From the NCBI RefSeq assembly GCF_041260155.1, contig NC_091948.1, positions 6,634,001-6,698,000 on the forward strand: a stretch of 64,000 nucleotides of DNA, given 5' to 3'. Below are positions 53,001 through 62,500 of this stretch, piece by piece. A model generated the notes under the pieces. The model searched no databases. It saw nothing but the letters and a program-made list of their open reading frames with translations, and was not told the DNA's origin. Position 1 is the stretch's first letter; each line of letters starts with the position of its first letter. The position numbers and the translations under genes were made by a program. The stretch is from Ptychodera flava. Taxonomy: Eukaryota > Hemichordata > Enteropneusta > Ptychoderidae.

Positions 53001-56000
53001 GTGGAACGGGGGTGGGGCGCCTTCGGAACGGGGCGACCACCCACTGTTTATGGTAAAAGAACATTCACGGGGCTCTCCTGTGTTACAGACTTTCTGAAGG
53101 ATATGAAAGAACGGGCCGAGTATTATTCTAAATCGTATTATTGGAAAATAATACCGATGAGGGATCCTTCTAATTACCGGCGCGACGGATGTGATCCAGT
53201 CTGTATTGCATGTGGAGAGCCGGCAGGATACCGAGTAGTGAAGGAGGAGGCGACCTTCTATTGCGAAGGATGCCGGCCGTCGAGAACCATTCCTATCTAC
53301 TTTCACAACCTCAAGGGATACGATGGTTCTTTTATTTTGAAAGAATTACATGAAATAGATGATGGTCCCGGACAAGAGCCAAATTTAATAGCTAAGACGG
53401 GTAATGGTGGAATTATGGGTCTCTCAAAAACATTTATTTTTAGTGGCTCAATTGTTGTCGATGGGAAGAGGGAGATAAAGAGACGTTTCTTTTCTATAAA
53501 GTTTATGGACAGTGCTCAGCTGATGATGGGGTCATTGGCGAAGTTGGCAAAAAACTGTGCCGGAGGATGGGTGGACGGCGGCCCACTTACGTACCCGCAC
53601 ATTCAAAGGGCGAAAGGTTTCTTCCCCTACGAATATTTAGACTCGGTTGACAGATTAGAAGAGGGTGAGCTCCCGGAGAGGGGGGAATTTTATAGCGAAT
53701 TGACGGAAGAGGGGATTTCAGAGTCTGATTACGAACATGCTTTGCGAGTATGGGACGAAGTTGAGTGTAAGACGATTCGTGATTATATGGAATTCTATTG
53801 CGAGACTGACGTTCTACTTCTTGCAAATATATTTGAAAATTTCCGTGACACATGTTTAGAAGCGTACAAGTTAGATCCAGCCCACTATATGTCAGCGCCT
53901 GGCTTGACATGGGATGCTATGTTACTTTACACGGGTAATAAATTTAAACTCATTCAAGATGCTGAGCAGATGAAATTCATTCAGAGGGGAATACGAGGAG
54001 GTATCAGCCAGTGTAATATTCATTATTTACAGACAAATCATCCTGCTTACGCCGCCGGCGGGAATTACGATCCAGAGAAACCAGTGACCGAAATAAAATA
54101 TCTCGATGCAAACAATCTCTACGGCTGGGCAATGAGTCAGGCAATGCCTACGGGCGGACTTCATTGGATGACGATGGAAGAGTGGGATGAAGGGGGCGGA
54201 GCCGGCGGGGCGTGGGGACCCGGCGCCACCTTTCCACCAAGTTTTCTAGAAGTAGACTTAGAATATCCACCCGAATTACATGAAGAACACAGCGATTTGC
54301 CATTAGCGCCGCATCACTATGAATTTCCGAGGCAGGGCGGTCGACTGATTACAAGTGTGATGGATAGAGAGTCCTATGTCTTACACTACAAGTTGCTGGA
54401 ATTCTATCTTCGGATGGGAATGAGATTGAAAAAGATTTATCGGGTGCTTGCTTTCGATGAAGCTCCATGTCTCGCGAAATATATTGACTTTAACACTAAA
54501 ATGAGGACAAAGGGGAGGACAGATTTCGAAAAGAATTTCTATAAGCTGATGAATAATGCAATGTTCGGTAAGACAATAGAAGATGTTCGAAAGTACAGAG
54601 ACTTTAAATTTGTTTCGGACTGGAACGGCACGGATAGTGGACGTAAAAAGATTCAGAAGTATAATCCAAAGATGAAACATATAACTTTCATAACTTCCGA
54701 AGAGGATGGCGATTCCTGCGACAGTGCCCTACTGGAACTGAAAACGGATGAGCATAGATATGTAAAACCAGTTTTCATCGGCGCGGCAGTACTGGAACTT
54801 TCTAAGCTGCTTATGTATGAGACGCCATTACAATTACTTTCGGGCCCAGTTCCCTGGAATACGATTAGCCTACATGGATACTGACAGTTTTGTTTACAGT
54901 GTGCCCCTCCCGGACCCGGACGTAACTTTCAATGATATAGTCCGAGAAGATGTTGAAAAGAATGGTGAGAAGTCTATATATGATACTAGTGGGATGAGTG
55001 GACCCATGGTGGCCCCCAACTTTCCGAAGATTAATAAAAAGTGATAGGTAAATTTAAAGATGAGTTGAATGGTGAACCTATTCTTGATTTTGTCGGCATA
55101 CGCTCGAAAGTGTATGCTTTTCGAACTCCAACTTCGGAGACGAAAAAAAATAAAGGGGTGAAAGATGTTTGTGTTAGAAAACATTTGAACTTTGAAGATT
55201 ATAAAGATCTATTTGAAACTGGGAAGAAGCCGGAGCCGGCACAGTTTGTACAGTTTGTACGGAAAAAGGCTGGAGAAATCCGTAGTGAAAAGCGTAGTAA
55301 AATCATGATGGCGCCAAATGATATCAAACGTGTGCAGCTATACAATCCAGACACGGGCGAATGGTTGGCAGAAACATGGCCGATAGGACGGACGACGGGT
55401 TTAAAATTGTAAAGACTTTAATCTACTATTTTCAACAGTGACCTGGGCATCACTGATAACATAAATGTGGGCAATATATTATCATTGTGAGCGTCATCGC
55501 CACCCCACTCGGTATCTTTCTTCAGGATCTCAAGTTGAATTCCGTTCTTGTGTTCATTACTTTTAAACCATTTCCATGAAACTCAATATCTTTAAAACTA
55601 CGCAGATCGATAAACAGACAGAATTTATTCTTCAAATAATCGGCCTCATCTATATCAATTTCACACCAATCTTTATCTTCAGCAAAATACCGTCGCACCT
55701 CTCGCCAAAATTGTCTTGGTATCATCTTCTGAGCGTACACTTTATTTGCAATGCCTTCAATCATTACAGACACAGATTCAATGGAGGGTTAAAGAAAAGT
55801 TCACTGTTCAGTTCTGACTGATTCTGATTTTTAGTGAAGAGTATAGCGATACCTCTAATGCTACGTCGTGGTACATTTATATTTTCATTGATAACCGTGT
55901 CCGATTCTTTGAATGGATTGTTCTAAAATAATGTATATGCTCGTAAAGGTAACTTTTTCCACCGTTGTAATAACCAGCAGTTGACCCGCGAGATTGAGGT

Positions 56001-59000
56001 CAGAAATTGTTTCGTATTCCATTTGAATGTTTTTTAATTTATAATTGGTTGTAATCAGTTTATTACTGACAAGTAATTGGGGGGCGGGTGCCAACGTAAT
56101 TTCCCATTCAATATGACTCCCTAACGCTTTTGGATATGCAACTCCATGGCCTGTTATGAGGGGATGAGTGAGACGAATAGCATATTTTGTTTTATATGTG
56201 TCAAAAAGTAAATTATCGCCCACGACGGCGGCATCTGCATCGGCCGAACCGCTTCTTAATTTTCTTAGATTTTCGTTCTGAATTCCGTACAGTGTCATGT
56301 TCGATCTCTCCTTTTTATGTTTGAAGAGATCGCGATAACATTCAATAAGGTTATATTTATTCAAATCGAAAAGTGTCTGACCCTCAAATGTGAGTTTCAT
56401 ACGCTCCACCAAATTTTTTGCAACATTTTGTACTACTCGGGTAGTTCCACCTCCATTACTTCGAGATCAAAAACCAGGTCGAAAGTATCTGGAACTAAGA
56501 GTACTCCGCTTTCTAACTTCGGACATCGTATGATAAGTGTCTGGCCTGGATCTGCCTCACTTGGATTATGAGCAATCACGTGATGAGTTCTTTCTGACTT
56601 TGTTCCATTCGGTATTCGGTTGGTGAAAGTCGGTGATAATGTTCTATCGTACCCCATTTTCGTGTAATGTATATAGTAGAAGAAAAAAAGAAAATAAATC
56701 ACATCTTACGTTTCACTTCGTGTATATAATGACTTAGAAGAAAAAATCACATCTTTACGTAAATATTTCCGTCTGCCTGAAAGATAAATCGATTGCCTGT
56801 GTCGCGAATCAATCGAAGGACCCAATATTCTTGGAGATGATGAGCCTTGGTCATCCTCAGTATCCTGGAATACAGCTATGAATTCTAGTCGCTTAAAGAA
56901 GTTAGTCTTTTGACATTCCTTCACGAAAGCTAATATGTTATGATACAGATTATCATCCTTTAGTCGGACACCTGGATTTGCTCGAAGGATATGTCGATTT
57001 ACCCGTCGGAGTTTACACCATTCCAATTCGACAGAGAAACCAAACAGGTCTTTATTTTTAGAAAGAAACTTTGCAATATTCTTTTCACCAAACATGTCGA
57101 TGCCGTAGGGGTGTCATATATTAATACATAATTTTATTTATAATGACTAATGTTAAACCAGTTAAAAATATCCATAGCTGTTCTCCGACAAATCCGACCA
57201 CCGATCCTGCTGTTTTTAATAGAAAACTGACGAGGGGAACCGATTACCTGGTATTGCAGCAGCACTTTTTGCGGCCAATGTTTTTAACCATTCGCCAAAT
57301 TGCTTTACAATTTCTTTCGCTTTTGTATAGCTATCGCTTGAGCCTTTGGGCGGACCTGAACCTCCTGCTCCCGCTCCTCCCCCTCCTCCTCTAGTTACAG
57401 CCAGGGCAATTGTTGATATTGTCATTCCAAGGGCAGTCAGTATTGCAGCGATTGTAATACCATTTCGTTTAAATAACTCTGTCAGCTTCAGCCTGAGTGA
57501 CAAATCTGGATCAGAAATTACATCACGAAGAGACCTAGTCGTAGCCAGACTTTCACGTGCCTCACTGATCTTACCATGTTCGTATTCAATTCGATTGTCA
57601 ACTTTAGCTTCTCTTGTTATGAGTTCAGCTAGTAGTTTTTCAGCTTTTACTTTTGCTTGGGTGTGTTCTACAGGAATTTCCTCTAACTGTTTTTCAACTT
57701 CTCTTTTCAATAGCCTTATTTTAACTTTTTCGTTGTTAAGCTCGCCAAGACGCATATTCGCAATCCTTAATTCATCATTAATAGCTCTATATTCAGGGTT
57801 TAGATTGTTCCATTTTTCGATTTTATTTTCAAAAGCTTGTATTTTATCTGCATTACCAGACGCATCTTGTCGTAACTATGTCAGTTTATCTTTGTATATA
57901 CCCATGTCTTCTGGCGTCATCTTCTCAGCCGGTATTTTATCGTTTTTCACATCTTCAGAATACAATGTACAACTCACATATTCGGGCTCTGCGCTAGAGC
58001 GGCCCCAAATACATTTTTTACAAACCCATATCCTGATTAGTTTTTATTGAGTTTTTCACATAAAATGTACCTTCAAACTTTTTTTGTAGCGGGATATTTT
58101 TGTAATATAGTTTTCCATCATCACCAATTCTAGTTTTAACAATCATATATTATTTTACTGACGGATCAGTGATGTTATGTTGTTTCATGAATTCATCAAT
58201 CAAATTCTCTTTATTTTTTTCCAACTGTCTAAATAAATTAACATCTGCCTCTCAGATACCGGGTAAGCTGCCAGCCTGGAAAGGACCGACTTCCGCAGGG
58301 CATTATCGGTTAAGGATGTTTCAGTAATATCAGTATCATCATCATTCAAATTTGCATTATCGAAATCCTGGAGTTCTATATTTTCTTTTCCTCCTTCTGC
58401 CATATTGTCTTTCTATATTACTACAATTATTTTTTATCATCCATTACATATACAGTAAAAATGCACGTCTCAGTTGTTGAAAGCGTTGAACAATTGGCTG
58501 ATTACATAGAAAGAACAAGTGCTGCATATCGACGAAGTTATAAATTAATGGGTCGAATTGATATGGCTCTTAATATTACTAAGGGAATTCTTGTAAGTTC
58601 TGCTGTAATAGCGGCAATTCCAACAGTTCGGTACTGTTAGCTTAACTCCTATACCTGGCGTCGTTATTGATGTAATACAAGGGAAAACGGGTGTAGCAAA
58701 GAGACGAGAGAAATATAAACATTATTATGTTCAATATAAACAGCTGCTTACACAAATACAAGAGAAAAAGGCGCAACCCTTCGGAACGAGGAGGCTCCGG
58801 GGTCAGAACTTATTCAGGACATATTTCATCAGGCGCTAGAAATTCAAAAACAAGAAGGATTTAGTCCGCCGCTGGAGCGATATCTACGATATTATGGATT
58901 GAATGGATATGAAAGTTAGTTCGCCCCGATAGGAACTTCGTGTTCAACATCAGCTAGACTCCGCGACCGGCCGGCCGGACTGACAACGGGGGTCCTTTAT

Positions 59001-59481
59001 ATAGGCTAGTTGATGGTGATGACTCACACGGAATTTCCCGTACATGTTTATACATGTTGTGTGTGACTCAGAAGGGAATTCCCTACTTAGTTCAGGACAA
59101 TGCACTGTGCGCGTGCGTGAGTTCGTATATAGGTCAGGGTTATACTTTAGTTACATGGATGGTTAATTTTTCCTTCGCTTCATGTAGATAAATGAATAAA
59201 ATGGGTGTAAAATTCTTACTTCATCCCAGTTGTCCACGTTTACTTTACTACTTCCCTACTTATGTAATGAGAGTAAAGCAGGCGACATGGGTTCGGCGTC
59301 ACTGTGAATTTCAACGACACCGACCTAGGCTGAGCAACGCTAATGTTCAATTAGTAGTTTGATTTTGAGCGTGTAGACCCTTTCGCTTAAGACAAACACA
59401 AATGTAGCTCTAAAACAGCTGTCCTTGGGTTTTGAAATAAATCACAGTCCCTATCGAACATTGATAGAGTGTGACATAATA

Positions 59482-59517
<36 letters not shown>

Positions 59518-62500
59518 TTATTTATTTATATAGCGTCTAAATCCACATAAAACAGTGATCAGAGACGCTTTAAAATACATTTTAAAAAGTAAATTAACAA
59601 AAGCAATTTTAAAAATGTCTACAAGATTGAAATTTCAGATATTAAAAAAAAAATTAAAATCAAACACAACCTAAAAATCTAATTTAAAAATGTAAGCCTA
59701 AAAAGGTAGGTTTTCAGCAAACGCTTAAAACTATTAAAGTTTGAACATAAACGGATGCTCAGCGGAAGAGCGTTCCACAATTTGGGAGCAGCGGCACTGA
59801 AAGCTCTGTCACCATATTTCTTTGTTCTCACTCTGATCGAACACAACTTGAAATGCTCTGCCGAACGTAGATTACGCCTTGGGGTGTAAAGACTTAACAT
59901 TTCTGTGAGATATTTGGGGGCAGAACCATGAATACATCTGAAAGTGATTATCAAGATTTTAAAAGTAATCCTTTGATGAACTGGCAACCAGTGCAATTCC
60001 TGTAAAAGTGGAGTAGTGTGAGCATGACGATTTGAAAGGGTAACAATCCTGGCAGCAATGTTTTGTATGTGTTGGATACGACTAATTGAATATTGAGGTA
60101 TGCCGTACAGCAAAGAATTACACATGTCGATACGGGAGGTTATTAGAGCATGAACTAACTGTTCAGTAGTTGTCCTAGACAAATATTTACGGATGAGGGC
60201 AATGCGACGAATGTGAAACATAGTGGACTGACAGATCGAGCCGACGTGGGTTTTCATAGAAAGACATGAATCAAGAAGAACACCCAGGGACTTTGCAATA
60301 GCTGGAATCAATGCATCACCAATACGAATCACTCTCATCACGAGTCAATGTCAACTTCATTGACAACAGTGCGTGAGACTGGAGTATTCCAAAAACTTTC
60401 CCGACCGTTTTTGTATGAAACGTTAAAGCGTGTTGTATATATAATTATGTAAAATAAAAGTCCTACAATCATGGTATGATGATGGTATGACGTGAAGCTC
60501 ATGAGAAGTGCCCTCTGTGTGACCGAAAATTTAATAGGATATGATAAACGAAAGATAAAATTGTTGTCTGAAGGTTGGGCAAAGTTATACAATATGTGAA
60601 AGACTGTCGCATGCGCAACTTTCTTCCCGCTTGTCTCTACCAGTATTACCACCAGACTTTCTTTCCGATTCATACTCTGGAAAGTCAGTAGGTGTAAACT
60701 TTGAATGAATCTCACTTTCTCAATCTCATGCCCAACTCCTGCAGTGGCGGTTCTGGGCGGATTTCTTTACGTGGCTGGAGGCAGGCACACAACGGACAGA
60801 ACTGAGCACCCGACTGACAGAGCTCATCGATACGATCCAAGAACCAATTCTTGGATAGAAATTGCCAGTATGAAGAATAAACGAGAAAGTTTTCAATTAG
60901 GAGTCCTTGATGGCATGCTGTACGCTGTCGGTAAGGTCATATTCTATCGGTTGTCCCAGTTAACCCTTGAGTGGCAACGTCGATTTTTGTTGCCTTTATA
61001 CAATAAAACGCCAAACAATTTCTTTCAGATAGACATTTTTTTCTTGATTTTTACTCAAAAAGTGTAGTCCATGAAAATCTATGTCCATTTGGTCCAAAAT
61101 CTTGGAAAAATTACAGAAAAATTCATAAAAATTGGTAAAATGTTGCTCTGATATTTGGGGGCGGGGATATACAGTGCTCAAAGGGTTAATCTCTTTTCGT
61201 AGGTAGCTTGTATGATGTGACATCGCATTATTAGTCGCCTTGAAGTTTTAGATTAATTTGTGCCGCTAGTCCAAAAGTGTCGAGAAGCTGAAAACTGTTT
61301 CAAAAGTTGAAGGCAATGTATAGGTTTTCTAAGATCCTACGAAAGGTACTTCCGCATGCACGAACTTTATTTTACATGTGGTACACGTGGACAACTTTAT
61401 AGAATCTACACGGTTGATACCGGGAAGCTGTTATTTATCTCCGACAAAGAACAGAAAGATTGCAAACAGAGACTTGTATCGATAATTAACTTCAAATCGC
61501 TCTTTGGTGAGTGGATATGTCGAGTAACAGCTTTTATCACGTGATGCATTTTCAGGTGGTAGGATCGATGACAGTACGTCATTGGCAGATGTTGAGAAGT
61601 ACAACCCGTATACTGACAAATGGGAAACTATATCACCACTCAGCGATCCCAGACGATCTGTTGCTGTGGCGACACATAATGGACGTCTCTATGCAATGGG
61701 AGGATCCGGTAAGTTGATGTGTTCATGGGTCCGTAATGGACGATGGTCAATTATATTTAAAATTTTGTGATTAGATGCTTATGACCACGGTATTTGGATA
61801 ATTGATTATTCTCAAAATTGAATACAAACCTGTTTAAGCTGACGTCATACCTACTACGGAACAGAGTGTCAAGACCAGACATCCTGTAAATTACCATATT
61901 AGACACTGTTAAGGTAGTATGCAACTCGAAATTGCAAAACAACCCTTTAATTTGTTCAAACTTTCCTCAAATAAATTTTATATTTCAAAATTAATAAGAA
62001 AAGTTGGGGGAGAGTCATCATGCAAATTTTGGTACTTTGGAAATAAATGTCATTAAATTTAGGTAGACTTTAAATTTCAAAAATGCTGCCATCCATGTGA
62101 TTTCCTTAGGAAAACGTTAAATTTCGATTTTGACGAAATAAGACGTAACGTTGTTAACTTTTACTACAAGAGCTTCAATATGAGCCCCACAAGTAGTAGG
62201 CTGAAGAACTATTGTAAAGGTTTGGGAGTCAGAATATCTGTCCCTGAGGCGCATTCTACCTTAAAGTAATTTTGTCGATTGAATTGTTACTAGGTAACCG
62301 GCGGATATCCAACAAGGTGGAAAGATACAACCCGAAGACCAAAAAGTGGGAAACAAAACGCCCGCTGTCAACTCCTAGGTTTTTCGCACTTTTAGTCTCC
62401 GCGAGTAAAAATCTATTCCTGGCAGGCGGTGCGACTGTCGACCAATCCGGCAACCTACAATGTGTTGACAAAGTCGAGAGATACGAGTGTCTGACGGATA

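Larger units (their letters stand above)
42460..59252. mobile_element. Complete Polinton/Maverick element, 16.8 kb
   Basis: Bounded by about 336-bp TIRs starting AGTAGTAAAG, with a 6-bp target duplication (TCTCTA / TCCCTA). Inside are the diagnostic Polinton genes: protein-primed DNA polymerase B, retroviral-type integrase with chromodomain, FtsK/HerA-type packaging ATPase and jelly-roll capsid proteins, plus about a dozen others on both strands. It is visibly GC-richer than the host DNA. Many genes carry single-base frameshifts, yet the frames between them are well preserved. Polintons are virus-like self-synthesising transposons. The copy sits in plus orientation (polymerase, integrase and ATPase) within the first intron of the KLHL gene. 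Confidence 0.95.

Noticed and set aside
57346-58050. 234-codon plus-strand ORF
   Set aside because: It is antisense to the coiled-coil Polinton gene, whose protein shows clear heptads, membrane segment and family-like ends; the plus-strand translation is Ser/Leu-rich with no domain.
60338-60715. 125-codon minus-strand ORF as the N-terminal part of the LINE
   Set aside because: The translation has no reverse transcriptase motifs; the LINE homology ends at about 60345, a normal 5' truncation.
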